Source: Lenzites betulinus
Lineage: Eukaryota > Basidiomycota > Agaricomycetes > Polyporales > Polyporaceae
Length of the DNA: 64,000 nt
Reading direction: 5' to 3'
NCBI GenBank assembly: GCA_022264855.1
Contig: JABYQU010000040.1
Location: forward strand, 62,001-126,000
In this document: in pieces, positions 1 through 12,443 of the stretch
Layout of the letters: the number at the start of each line of letters is the position of its first letter
Numbering within the stretch: position 1 is the stretch's first letter
Translations under genes and position numbers: made by a program
The notes under the pieces: generated by a model
What the model was told of the DNA's origin: nothing
The model's database searches: none
What the model saw: only the letters and a program-made list of their open reading frames with translations

Positions 1-1850
1 CTCGGCAGGCGTACGCGCCACATACACGCCACTACGTGTGCCAATTTATAGGGAGGGAGGACGAAAAGAGGGCGGGGCGGGGCCAAGTTTGCCAGTGTGT
101 GCACATTCTCCAATCCATGGCGCCGAAAGGGTGAGACCGCAAACGCCTCCGTTTGGGCTGAAACTCCGCGAACGTAGCGCGTCTACACTGTAGATTGGAC
201 GTTTCGAATATCGGGAGGAACGGAGCAACCGTTGGCGCGCGGCGAACCATTCTCTGTGAGGATCTTCGAAATGGCATGGAAATGGGCGAAATGCGAATGG
301 CTCGGATCGCCCCGTAACTCGCTGGACGGGTGCGCACCGTGCAGCGGAACGTGTGTGCAAAGTTGCGCTGCGCGGGGATGCGCGGCGGAGAAGGCGTTCT
401 CGATCTTCTGCCCGCCGCGGCACATGGGCGCCGATTCTGTACTGGGCGCGACCATGAGTCCGCGCAGGAGTGCTAGCAATGAAAACTTGACGGACCGCGC
501 TGAAACTGGGTGGGCGCACGCGCCGCACACACGCCGGTACGTGTGCCTGCTCGCGGCGAGGGAGGACGGGAGGCGGGCGCGGCGTGGTCGAGTTTCGGTG
601 GAATCTGTACAGGCACACCTGCTCGACGGTGCGCCGCCAAAGGGCGAATACGCAAACGTGTCCGTTCGGGCTGAGACTTGGCGTGCGTAGCGCGTTCGTA
701 CTGCAGAGTAGACGGTCAGAGTCGCAGACGCAGCGGAGCAGAAACGGATGGGGTGCGCACCGTGCAGCGCGACGTGTATTCCGAGTGGTGTTGCGCGGGG
801 ATGGGCAGCGGAGGAGCGGTGCTCGATCTGCTGCCCACCCCCGGCCTCCCTCCCCCACTGCCATGTGCGAGGCCGCCGTCCTTCCTGCGGAACGCCAGCG
901 CGACGGCGACGGTACAGCCAACATCGACGCTGGTGCACGAGTCCATGCGTCCGTCTTGAGAGCGGGAGGCCGCCACTGTGTCGACGGGATGTGGACGATG
1001 TTGTGTGCACCGCACCAGCCAGCCCGCCCAATGCCCGTGCGATGGCGCACCACTTGGCGAAAACGAGACGCCGTCCGTTCGGGCTGAAATGGCGCGCATG
1101 CCGCGCGTGTGTGCTGCAGAGCACACGTCTGCAACACGAGCGCGAACGGACGCGGGCCCGGGGGCGGGCGCACGATTCTCTGCGGGAGTGCAGGAAGATG
1201 CGTGAAAATGGCGAAAAGTGCGGGTGCGCGGATCGCGCTGTAACTCGATGGGTGTATGCGCACCGTTCAGCGGGACGTGTGTGCGACGCGGCGTCGCGCG
1301 GGAGAGTACGGCCGAGGAGGGGTGGGCGATCTGCTGCCGACCCCCTCACCTGCACAGGAGGTCGCCCTCGAGCAGGCCGCGCGCTCGACACAGCGGCGCG
1401 AGTGCGATGATGGGCGACGAGCCTGTTTCAGGCGTGCGTGTGCGCGTTTTCAGAGGACGCGGACGCCATCCGAGCAGGGCGCGGACGATTTTCGGTGCAG
1501 ATGCACATGCCATTTGCAGACGGCACCCAAGGGGGCCAAACGAGAACTTGTCCGTTCGGGCTGAAATGGCGCGTGCATAGCGCATCCATACTGTACAGTA
1601 CATGTCTGTAGTCGTAGCGCAAACGGAGGCGATCCGGGCGGCGGGCAGGCTATTCCGTCTGAAAACCGATCATATTGCATGAAAATGGCGAAATACGAGG
1701 GTGCTCGGATCGTACTCTAACTCGGTGGGCATATGCGCACCGTGCAGGGGGACGTGTGGGCAACGTCGCGCTATGCGGGGGTGTGATCTGAGCGTGCGGT
1801 GGGCGATCTGCTGCCCGAGATGGAGGTGGCAGTTCCTCTCTCACGCGATG
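1..1850. repeat. Decayed tandem array, unit about 0.42-0.51 kb
   Basis: About four diverged head-to-tail copies. The marker TTCGGGCTGAAA or a close variant (TTTGGGCTGAAA, TTCGGGCTGAGA) recurs near 152, 664, 1,076 and 1,555. A second block, starting GCGCACCGTGCAG or close to it, recurs near 331, 756, 1,258 and 1,735 and each time runs into a GATCTKCTGCCC motif. A third block, starting GGCGNACGCGCC, is seen near 8 and 511, so the array continues off the left edge. Spacings run from about 410 to 515 bp. All six frames are open for long stretches only because of GC content; I see no protein family in them. Confidence 0.75.
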
Positions 1851-3600
1851 CCGCGCGGCCTGTAAACCACGTAGGCCATGCGCGCGATCAGGCCGCCGTG
1901 GCGGGTAGCATGTTTGGTACGTCGCGATGGGGGCGGCAGCCGTCGGCGGTCGCATGCCCGTCGTCGCGGAGCGGCGGAGAACGGCGTCGCGACGCACCTC
2001 GGGAGCGAGCCGTCTGCTCGGGGATGAGCACGGAGGCCCTGGGGACGCCATACGGTACGAGGGCGCGGGGAGCGGGCGTGCTCAGGCGGTGCGGCGGGTG
2101 CGCGGATGGTTGAACGGGACAAGAGGGCACGCGGCGTCGACGAGCGCAACGCCGCCGGCCGCGAGTGCGCGTCGGCGACGGGCCCCTCGCGACCAAGGCT
2201 GGACGCGACCCGAGCGACGGGCAGCCCTGCGCGCACGGTGCGGAGGCAGCGCGGCGCGATGCACACGCGCGGCGGTGTCGTGTGCTGGCTGCTAGCGAGC
2301 CGCTTGTCCTTCCAGCGAGTGACGCCACACGCCTGCGTCTGCCAATGGCAGACGCGGGAGGGTGGGCTGTGTGCTTCGGCTGTGTGCTTCGAGGGCTACA
2401 TAGTACATGCCCTGGGCGTTGTGCAAGTCCAGACTTGCGCGCGTGCGTTCATGGCACACGGCGGCCGACAGTGTGGCAGCGCAGCTCGCGACGCGAAGGC
2501 GCGCGGATGCATGCGCGCGTTCGCGCTGTCCTTACGCGAGCTGCGTGTGGGTTTGGTAGCTCATGGTACGGCATGCCACGGTACGCGAGGGGGACACGAT
2601 GACGAAATAAAGGGCGCTCACCTGCACGGAGCAATATCGCGTATCGCCGTCCCTGCTCTGGCCGAGGGCAGCGGGGCCGGGGGAAGGGTCGCCAGGGGTG
2701 GGAGGAGACTGCGCGGGGGCTGTTCCGTGTGTGTGGCAGCGTGTGGTAGCGCGCGCCGCGAGCTGGTAGCCGATGGAGGAGGATCGCCGGCGATGGTCGG
2801 CGATGTGGATCTGGTGTGTGTACGGCGCCCATAGCAACGGGCGAGGAGAGTTGTAGTCGGCTGGAGCAGGCGCAGTGTCGGAGCCTCCCCTGAAGAAGGG
2901 GTGTATAAAGGACAGGCGGTCGGGCGAGGAGGAGGGCAGTGGGCGTCGAGTGGGGCACGAGCGGAGCGGGCGACGAGGGCAGCAAGAGGGCACAGAGGTG
3001 AGTGCGCAGGGCACGGCGGCGACGGCGAGGACGGCGAGCGAGGGAGCGGCGAGAGCGAGGGAGACGGTGCGAGCGAGAGAGAGAGACGGCGCGAGCGAGC
3101 GAGACGGCGCGAGCGAGCGAGAGAGACGGTGCGAGCGAGAGAGAGAGACGGCGCGGGCGCTCGAGGCAAGCGAGCGTTTGGTAGAGGCGTGGCCGTGGGC
3201 GCGGGAGGGAGGCGGAGCGCCGGTTCGCACGGCCGGCGGAGCGCTGGGGACGGGCCCACAGCGGGCGCAGGAGAGTCGGGCACGCTCCTCCTTCTTCCCA
3301 TCCGGCCATCACTGGACCCAACTGTTGATCCCGACGCTGGCCCCGCGCGAGACCACCCCGCTGCCCGGTCGTCCGGTGGCGCCATTGTGGCCCGATGTGA
3401 GCCTCGGACGTTTCGTAGACGCGCCTCAACATTTCGAGCGCGATCGCGGCCGGCACATGGCTCGCCCCGGACTGCGTACGCTCCCCGCCCGATGCGTCTT
3501 ACGCCCTCCCGATCCCGACATCGCGCGCCTCGCCGGCGCTTCAGCCGCCTCCGTCCGCCGTCTAAAATACAAAATTCGCTCCCGTGCGAAACCTTCGGCA
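1851..3600. other. GC-rich non-coding stretch with a TATA-like site
   Basis: No recognisable gene. A TATAAAG at 2,904-2,910 is followed at 2,997 by a GTGAGT splice-donor-like site, which could be the 5' end of a plus-strand transcript. No coding exon can be attached to it. Long open frames here are a side effect of GC content and are very rich in Arg, Ala, Gly and Ser. Confidence 0.4.
3000..3170 (+). repeat. Purine-rich GCGAGCGAGAGA minisatellite
   Basis: The plus strand is nearly all purines apart from scattered C. It consists of irregular repeats of GCGAGCGAGA(GA)GACGG over about 120-170 bp, densest at 3,050-3,155. It is simple repeat DNA; the Arg/Glu/Ser-rich translations in both strands have no biological meaning that I can see. 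Confidence 0.8.
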
Positions 3601-6313
3601 CGCCGGTCGCAGATCACTCAGCTTGGCGCGATATATAATGTATTGCATGCAGTCCTGACAAAGATAGGCAGATTTTCCTTCCGTCCTGGACCCGAATATC
3701 TGCGACCCAGTTCAACAAACTGCTCGAGACTCCGGGTCCGCCCCCGGCGCGTTCAACCTGCTCCGTCCGCCTCTGGGGGTGCCTGGGCGACGCCGACTCG
3801 ACGGTGACGCCAATCTCCTCGCAACTCGCGTGCAGCCCAAGCCATCGATTTTTGACAAGCGGCACGCGACTAGCCTGACTGACGGTGCGCCGCCAACACT
3901 CGCAACATCTGCGCCCTCGACGCCGGCCTGCCGCAAAGATGTCGCCACCATGCTCTCCGCACTAGCACGCGCCGACGTGCCGCTCGTGCCGCATGTCTCC
4001 GAGAGCCCGAGTCCCAGTGCCAGTCTCACCACAGAATCAATGCAAAAAACGCCACGCCGCCGCTCGCACACATGCTTGGATTTGTGGCAGCTCGTGTGCA
4101 CGCTCTTGGCCGCCGCGTCCCGACGCCGACGGTCTGACGCGCGTCCTGCTTGGCGGATCTGAGATATACAATGTTGGAAACTTGGAAAGGAACGAATGGC
4201 ATCCCGCTAGTCGCGGACTTCGTTCCTCCTCCCTGCACCCCGGCTTCTCCTGCCCTATCGTGCGGACCCAGTACCTCGCGAATCCTTGGCGCGAGGTGCT
4301 GGGACTGCTCGCTATAGCAGCACGGGCCCGCAGAAGTGCTCTGCGATCTGAGAAGAGGCCGCACTCTCCCATGCTCAACGACACCGTGCCTAGCCGTCCC
4401 TTATCAATGTCTCCCGCGCCCGCGTCCCCACCGTTCCATCGGACGTCCTTCCTTGCTGTGCCGTTGATGGGCGCGGCAGGTCGCGTCGGTCCTTCCGGTC
4501 TTCCAGCACGCTTCCAGGCCGCGCTTCCCTGGCTGACATCTCTAGTACACCAGCGCGTGATAGCGCCGCGGATAGGCTCACCTCTGAGCGCGTCCATGAT
4601 CCAGGTCTTAGCCACCATTATAATTCCGCCATGCCGCTATACTGCATGTATGGCGGGAGCATCGTGTGGAGGGCGCGCCAAGGAGCCACTTATCGCGCAA
4701 GCTCCGGACGGGGAGCGATAGCAGCGGCATCAATATTATTGACATGCAAAAATCGGACATGTGCCCCACCCCCGTCGAGCGCCATCTGCGACTGTGTCAC
4801 TGTGCGACTTCTTGCGCGCACGAGACCTATATACGCCTGGTTGTGGCGGCATAACTTCCGTGCTGCGTCTCTATCGCCCCGCTCTGCCGCTGCGCCTGCC
4901 AGCGATGCATTCCCCCGCCAGCTATTGGCTGGAGATCGACGGCAGACCACAGTCGGCGCTAGGTGCGTGCGACGAACCTACTAGACATATCGACTCCGCA
5001 CTGACGCAACCTTACCCGCGTCCAGCGGTCGTCACCTTTTGGCACTCGTGTTGCAGAGTAGGCTATGGCAGCTCCAGCATGATGGGTTCCAGGCGTCATT
5101 CCCGTTGTACAAGTACAGGCCGCCAGCTTGAAGACGACGGCACTATGCTTTCCGACAGGCTGGTCGCTAAGTATACTCACTGCAGCACAACCGTACAAAC
5201 ACCGGAACCATGACGTCGGAGGCGCACCCGCCACAAACGCCCAACAGCACGTCGATGCCCGATCGCCACAACTTGTGCTCCCCAGCGTCAGCCACCCCCA
5301 TCGCCACCGCACGCGACGCGCTGACAGAGGCTGACAGATGTCACAGGCTATTCAGAGGCTGCTTCAACGTTCTCGCACTTTTATTATGATCATCCTGGGG
5401 CGGGCAAGGCGGCTTGCACGGCATCGCAAACGCACGCAAACTTACTTCTCCGCTATTCGGATCTCTCTCGGGCTGCGTCGGTGCCGGAATGCGGAAGACA
5501 TGACGGGGGCGAGCCTCTGGAGTATCTCTGGCCTTTCGGTCGACCCCCCCAGCGACAATGGGAGGTACAGATGCACAAGTATACCTGGGGCTGGCTTTCT
5601 TCACCAACATATATTCACACTCACCTCCAGCTGGACGGATACGTCGGAATAGACAATCGGGACCGACATTAGAAAACGCTTCGGGCAGCCAGGCGCGATG
5701 TGGATGCGAACAAGTGCCCCAAGCCTTCCGACCCAGCCCGAGCTTCTAAGCTTCTGTCAGCTTCGATTTCTGGCCCTCTCGATCGTCTGCACTCGATCTC
5801 TCGATCGTGATTTCTTCGATGTTCTGCGCCCCCCGACCTTCTCGGGATGGGACACCATTGACACTGCTGTCCGGTCCTCTGCGGCGCACACCAGTACTTA
5901 TGGCGATGTACTTATGGCAATGTCCTTTCGGCAGCGATCCTGCGAGGCCCGCAAATCTTCCTGCCAGAGAGCAAATTCACAAACTGCGCTCAGGCTCAAG
6001 CCACCATCGACTGCTGCCATGGCCAGCGCCGTTGCTCCCGGGTCTTCCGCGAAAAGATGGCGGAAGGGGACGGCGTGACACTCGCCGACGAACATCAATG
6101 CCCGGACGCCGTGCTCGTGCCGCTTACACATCTGTACTTTTTCTTTGAAAGTTCCGCACCAACCTTCTCCGGCCGGCCGACCCCATCATCCGCAAGCGTT
6201 CCGTGGCAAGCCACTTTATGCCGAGGCGCACTAAGTCAGCGAGGTGAGCGTGTCTCGCAGTCGACGTCATATCATACGAAACACCATCACACGTCACTGG
6301 TCACGGTCGTAGG
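3601..6313. other. No intact gene; weakly coding-like debris
   Basis: Stretches of the plus strand look like broken Ser/Pro/Ala-rich protein sequence: around 3,780-4,120, 5,220-5,390 and 5,480-5,740. They change frame, carry stops and match no family I know. This could be the remains of a disordered protein gene or chance. No splice-consistent model could be built. Confidence 0.35.
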
Positions 6314-6647
6314 CGTAGGGTAGGACCCCTGACAATGGTAGGGGAACCCACATGCGAACGTCCCGAAATTTGGCGAAAATGTCCGCGGATTTTTGGCCAT
6401 TTTCGACCCTAAATGTCCGGAAAAAATGGGGCTTGGCCTCCCTTCTGGGCGCTTGGCGGGCGCTTCGCACCCGCACCTCCATCTGGCCGTCCCAAACGCG
6501 AAAATGTCCGGAAAAAAGAACATGGTAGGGGTCGAAAATGGCCTGTTTTTGTCCGGAAAACATGATGCATTGAGGGTCCTGAGATCCAAATTTTGTCCGG
6601 AAACACCTACTGGGTTCGCCTACTATTGTCAGGGGTCCTCGTAGGGT
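6314..6647. mobile_element. Non-autonomous TIR transposon (MITE), 318 bp, with 8-bp TSD
   Basis: The element spans 6,322-6,639. Its ends are inverted repeats of 29 bp that differ at two positions and begin AGGACCCCTGACAAT. The flanks are a perfect direct duplication CGTAGGGT at 6,314-6,321 and 6,640-6,647. It has no coding capacity. Inside, the motif TGTCCGGAAA occurs at least four times (near 6,413, 6,505, 6,547 and 6,595), as expected for subterminal transposase-binding sites. An 8-bp duplication fits hAT- or P-like transposases; the end sequence does not identify which. It sits 90 bp beyond the stop of the membrane-protein gene at 6,731. Confidence 0.88.
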
Positions 6648-6730
6648 GCGTAGAATTGAAGAACACAATAGTATGTTAGATTAGTCAAACTAGGCTGCTA
6701 AAATAATATGCGACGGCGCCAGCCGCGAGC

Positions 6731-9700
6731 TCACACCACCGCGTGCGTGCGATCGTAGTCCTCCCTCCACCGCGCGAACCCCTCGAGCGGGACCTCCCCA
6801 CACAGCCGCGCCACGATCGTCCGCGCCTCGTTCAGGCCCTGTTCGCGTGTGCAAGCCGTCAGTATCACTTCTAACGGACATAGAGGGAAGGAAGGGCACG
6901 CACCTGGACGACCTGCAACACGCCGACGACGGCGGTCGCGTAGAACATGTACTCATAGCTCGTCAGCGACTGCCGGAAGTTCGTCCCGCGCGCCTCGGGG
7001 CTTGCGCCGCCTCCGTACCGGGACGCTGCGACGCCGCCGTGGTAGTGCAGGCGGTCGGCGAGGTTGCGGTACTGCGCCTGGTGGAGGGGTTCCCCGGTGC
7101 GGAGCGACTGCGAGATGAGGTAGAACATCGACATCATGTCGCTGATCTGTGGGCGTGAGGGTGTGGACTCAGCAACAATGTTTGCCAATCGGGATCACTA
7201 AGTGAGAGACGTACGAAGTGGGGGTTCAGGACGTGGGTGTAAGGCATCGTCGACTTCCGGAGGGACGGGTCCAAGTTCGCCAGAGCACCACCCATCTACG
7301 CACCACGAGTCATCAGCATTCAACCCCGCATTCGAACCCAAACACGGCGGCACGCACCAGCACAAGACTGGAGAGCATGTCACTCTCGACCTCCAACAGG
7401 CGGTTGTACTCCTCCGCGGCCCACGCGCCGCGCACGCTCCCCTCCCACTTCGACATCGCCGTGCGCAAACGAAGATCTTGCATCTGCTCCGCGAGCGCGA
7501 TGAACTTCGCGCGGAGCTCCGCGGGCCAGCGGTCGCCCGCCTGGAGCGGGCCGTCCGCCGCGCTCAGCCAGAGCGACGTGAGGTGCGAGTAGAGGTAGGA
7601 CAGCCCGGAGAGCGTGGACGCGTTCCGCAGCCGCACCGCTTTGCGCCCGGACTTGGGCGGGAGCATCATCACGATGAAGGACGCCGCGCAGCCTGGGGGC
7701 GGATGTCAGCCTGTCTATGACCTTGGAGTGCTAGTGGTGTGGGGAGGAGGGGCACTGACCGATCATGACCAGCACCCATCGTCTCCACGTTACGGCCCAG
7801 CCCAGCCCGACGCTCTGGAAGATGCCGTTCAGGTTGCCGTCGATCCATGAGTAGCCCACGACGAGCACGAATGTTGCCTGCCAAAGGTTGTCAATCATTT
7901 ATACAGAAGTCGGTCAGGTTGGAAGGACTGACTGCACTCATGAGCACCCCGACCATGTACTGAGGCGGGGAGAAGATTCGCAAAAACTGCAGTGGTAAAA
8001 GGCCTACAGCGACGATGGCCGCCATGCCGTAAGGGTTTCCGTTCCCACGTCCAGCCCCTGGGTGGTCCACTCGTCAGTGGCAAGCTCGTGAATGACAGCT
8101 TGGGACTAGCTGGAACGTACCGATGTACCAACAAACCATGCCCAGGAGGGCGCCAAAGAAGGTTCCGCTTATACGCATAACATAGCTGGTAATGATTAGC
8201 TGGAATGTCTCAGGGGGACAGGTGCACTGGTAACTCACTTGAATATCTGGTCGGATGCGTAGATATTCAGCGTAGTCTGAGCCATGATCAGCGCCCTAAA
8301 ATCGTTGTAAGCCACGTTCTTTGTGATCATACACAACACTCACCAAACGGCGCGTTCCGAGTATGCAAGATCTGGAACAACAGATGAACATACTACAAGC
8401 AGATGGGCACCAGGGGACACTCACGAGCAGTACTTTTGACCACTTGGGGTATCCAGAGCGCTATACTCAATAAGACATATCGGAATGCGAACTACGACCT
8501 GTGGTCAAATACACAAAGCAAGCGAATCGACTGCTACGACATACCAGTGCCTCCGGTGTTTTGGCCCACTTGAACAGCATATGAATGCACCCCGCGAACC
8601 GCTGCAGCATAAATTCCGGGGGTCTGCTGTCAGGATCCAGTTCTAACAGGTTCCATCGCTCATCAGTTGACTTTCCCTTGCTCGAGAGCTCCACACTCAC
8701 TATACTCTTTCTTCTCCTCAGACTCGACCTCCTGCTCCGGCTGCGCATCCTCGCCCACCGCACCTTTACCGGCCCCATCACTCGACCGCAACAGCTTCAC
8801 GATCGCCCGGAGGCCCTTGGGCGCCCACAGCCGGGCACGCGTCCTCCGCGCCGCCGTGGCGCTCACCTGCTCCGCGAGCATCACGATCCCGTTGCACGCC
8901 GCAGCCAGGTTCGCCGCGAACACGAAGGACTGGTACAGCGCGCGCAGCGGGATCTTGTTCACCGCGCCCATCTCGAGCTTGTCCATCACGTCCCGGTATG
9001 GTTGCAGGAGCACGAGTCGGCGGTCCGTCTTGAAGTTCTCCTGCGCCGCGCGTAGTGTGGAGAGCGCCTGGTCGAGCTCGGCGAGCCGCGTGTCTTGCAG
9101 CACGTGCCCGCGCCTGTACCTGTTCGTGTTCACTGCGACGATGAGGGCTTGGAGCGCGGATAGTGCTCCGACTGCAGCGGTGCGGAGCTCCGCGGTCGCC
9201 TCTCGGATGCTCGGGAGTACGTCGACGAGCCGGACGTTGTGCTCGTGCTCGGCAGCGATGTTGCGCTCGCGGAACTGGCGCAGGAGGAAGGTGTCGTCGA
9301 CGGCGGTGCTGTCGCTCGTGTCCGATTCGGAGACAGACTCTGTGTCGTCCTGCTTGCTGCCCGGAGAGAAGGGGTTGTTCATCACTTTCGCGAAGCCATT
9401 CAGCGCGCCTGTGTCGGGGGTTAGCACAGCGATCGTAGCTACGAAGTGCGAAGGACACTGACTGAGTCGGGTGGCGACTATCTGCATCGGTTCAAGCATG
9501 TCTTTGATATCGTCACCATTCCACCTGCCCCAGCTGAATTCGACGTTGAGGAACTGCTTCTGTCCCATGACTGCAATCCGTTCAGCGACCAACGTCAGAC
9601 GCACATGCCTCGCTCACTCACGCTGTTGGAGCTGCTGAACCACCGCCCCGCGCGCCATATTGGTCTTGATAGCCATCGGGCTGCCGGGGACGATGTCTTG

Positions 9701-10806
9701 CGGGTTTGTCCTCAGGACATCATCCTGCATTAGCAGTATCCCCTTGAACTTGTCGACAAGTTCCGCCGCGGAGCATAGATATGAATGGTTCAGCGACTCT
9801 GGGAATATGATGATGATGAACAGCAAGGCGATCGCGATGTAGCATGCCACCGAAGTGAGGATGGAGTTGAGGAGTGTATACTGTGCGAATGGGAAGAGCG
9901 GCCCAAAACTCTGCAATCGAAGTAAGCCTTGGACTGTTCATTCGTTCGGAGATACTCACACAGAATATGTCAATCGCTATGGTGCCGAAGACGCTCATGA
10001 TCGTGAGCTTCGGGGCGTACGCCCTGATCAGCGCAAACAGGAAGCACCCAAAGCCGAGGAAGACTCCGAACACGACCGTAGACCTACCGCGACGTCAATA
10101 GCTGCATGCATTTGATCAAAGAAGGCCTACCGAGTGTCCAAAAAATTACCATTGAAAATGGCAGCTTGGAACAACGCATCGGGATTGGCTAAACCGGCGG
10201 TGCTGGGTGGACTGTGAGGAAAATACGGACTAAAGGACGCAGGTGATATGCATACCTCTGAGCTTGTTGCTGAAGACTCTGTCGCAACAGGGTCTGATCT
10301 CTGGCCGCAAGTGCGGCAGCCATTCCGGCGCATGCGATGGCCCACCCTAGCGCCAGCCCCAGCACTATCGTAGTAATAACCTGTAGAGTACGCGGTTCTC
10401 GACATCAGCACGGGCGCTTCCCGATAGGGGCCCGAGGGAGTTGGTACGCACAAATAGGAACACTTGGAACGGCATGTTTGGCGGGACCATTACGCTTAGA
10501 AGCAGCGAGAAGAACGCGCTTGCAACATGCTAATATCAACCCCACTGTTGTCCCATGCAAACGATTGTACACTCACGTATTTCCCAAGGTCGACAGTGAC
10601 TTGTTCGGCAACATGATCAGAAAACACACCCATGACGCCGCCCAGCACCTCAGCAACAGCTTCCAAGACTTCCACGCGCGTAGATGTTTGACGGCCCATG
10701 GCGCCAGTGGTAGTCTGTCAAACATGCTGCGTTTTGGCGGTGGCTTCACGGACGGTGGCTTCACGGACGACGCTCCATTCTGCTTCTCCGAGCCCTCGAC
10801 GGACAT
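6731..10806 (-). CDS. Putative ER / aromatic-acid-exporter-type membrane transporter
   Basis: A large multi-exon gene of the fungal family with an N-terminal six-TM ArAE_2_N domain (DUF2422), a central FUSC-like membrane domain and a C-terminal DUF2421, related to Bre4 and fusaric acid resistance proteins. The start at 10,806 gives a short Ser/Pro-rich tail followed by the family's hallmark, a conserved Trp-Lys-x-Leu-Leu-Arg-Cys-Trp motif entering the first TM. The hydrophilic loop is encoded around 8,660-9,600 and contains an acidic Asp/Ser/Glu cluster. Second-half TM exons lie at about 7,690-8,400 and the DUF2421 tail at 6,870-7,680. The last intron runs from about 6,902 to 6,864, and the final exon ends with THAVV and a TGA at 6,731-6,733. 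The family is thought to export organic or aromatic compounds; the substrate cannot be read from sequence. Confidence 0.85.
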
Positions 10807-11120
10807 CGCGGTGGCGCAGAGAGATGAGTGCGGGGGTAGCTAGTGTGGATGAAGGTTAGGTCGACGCGCGGTTCATGCACTTAAGCAAACACTCCTGGGG
10901 TGCCGAAGAAGCGAAGGCGTCAACCGCTCATGCCACTGAAGCCGACGGGCACGGGCGACAGGAACAGAACGCAGGGACATGTACAAATGCCGTTCTCGAG
11001 TCCACGGCGCGTATTGCTAGGTATCCGAATTCCTTAGCTGGTGCTGGCGGGCGCGATTGGGGGCGAGAACTCTAGAGTCTACCACTGAGTCTAGAGTGAG
11101 CGAGCTGTACATGTATTATT
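10807..11120. other. Upstream region of the membrane-transporter gene
   Basis: About 310 bp with no ORF of note. It should hold the promoter of the minus-strand gene that starts at 10,806; no clear TATA box is seen. Confidence 0.4.
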
Positions 11121-11124
11121 TCTA

Positions 11125-12070
11125 GAACGACTCCACGCAGAACAGCGATAACTCGCTCAATTCTCCGTCTTTCGGCTTGATTCCTGCAGATTCGGACTCA
11201 TCTGGTTTGCGCGCAGGGCACGGTGCTGGTTTCGTTACGAACGGACAACATTGACTACCCACCCTCCTCGGCAGCCACCGCAACACCAGAACACGAATAT
11301 CAGATGAAGTATGCATCGTGGACGAGTGGGGATTGTATCCTTGGGTTCCTTGCGGGTCGGCGGAGGGCACAGTACCGCGTGCACGCGGTATGTCATGTCT
11401 TTGATTCACATACCCGCCACTTTGAGCAGAGGCCAGCCTCAGGGCTTCAGTACGGTGTGTGAGGTCCACAATTTGAGGCTGTTCCAACATTGGGTATGTC
11501 ATATTGATAGCTAGATACTTTTATGAACAAAAAATGTCCATATCCTTGCTCTGACAAAGGTGTGTGCCAAAGTGTGCACTAGGCCTTACGAAGGGATGTC
11601 ATTGCACATACCCGACATATCCAAGTCCAATGACAGTAGTGAGATGTTTATTGCAACGAGAAATACTTCTAGCTACAGGCATTGATGTGTATATTGGATG
11701 TTTGATAGGGTTTGCATGCGTTCGGGCAAGGAGAATGCGACCAGTGGTGCGAGATCCGGCGAGGGACCATAGAAAGGAAGATATGCTACACTTGGCGTAC
11801 TGTAAATCCTATCCCATGCCCTCTGGCAGTCCTCAAATGACTCTGGGATACCATCTTCACCCGTCTACGATGCGTGGTTCATCCGTAATGCGTGTTCTTG
11901 TCTCGAAGAGGGCCGCCGAGGGGGAAATCGCCGGAGGTGATCGAATCGCGACGAAAGCAGTACCGTGCCCTGCGGGCAGACGAGGCGAGTCTGAAAATGA
12001 ACGAATTAAGAGGAACCGTGAAGAATTGAGGGAGATATCGTCGTTCTGCGTGGAGGCTTTTTGAGAGCTG
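11125..12070. repeat. Diverged inverted repeat, arms about 290 bp
   Basis: The left arm (about 11,128-11,420) and the reverse complement of the right arm (about 11,780-12,064) align along most of their length, for example CTCCACGCAGAAC and GCAGGGCACGGT in both. The spacer is about 360 bp. Read outward, both arms end in a similar peptide (SLFCVESF and SSFCVEAF) before a stop. Read inward, both also give open peptides with a shared STQN start. I cannot tell which strand, if either, coded for protein. It may be two inverted copies of an old gene fragment or of a transposon end. Confidence 0.65.
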
Positions 12071-12443
12071 CGAGTGTGCGAAAAACGCGAGATCAGGCCG
12101 GCGACAAGCGCCGTGCAACTCGCAATAATGAGCATGACATCAGCACTATGCGGTGTCATGTACACAAATCCTGACTACACGGAACATCGTCATCGGGTCT
12201 CCCGCGCGCGCCGGCCGTGGCCAACGTACGTCCTACCCGTCCGCAAAGTACTCATGAAAGGGTGCGAGGTGCCGTTCATGTCGACCTGGAAAGCGTGACT
12301 ACTGAAAACAACATAGCTGTCTATGAGGCAGGTCTAGATGAGGCTCGTGGACACATGCTACATTTTACACTGTACAAATTGCTTCCTATACCTAGTATTC
12401 CATCTCCGTCGCCTGCTCTCACTCAACTCACGCCCGGAGCGCT
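12071..12443. other. Short intergenic region 3' of transaldolase
   Basis: No gene recognised. The right arm of the inverted repeat ends just before it and the transaldolase stop codon is at its right edge. It should hold the transaldolase 3' UTR. Confidence 0.4.

Noticed and set aside
2449..3601. Long minus-strand frames rich in Ser-Leu-Ala-Arg repeats
   Set aside because: They are translations of the purine-rich minisatellite and the GC-rich flank.
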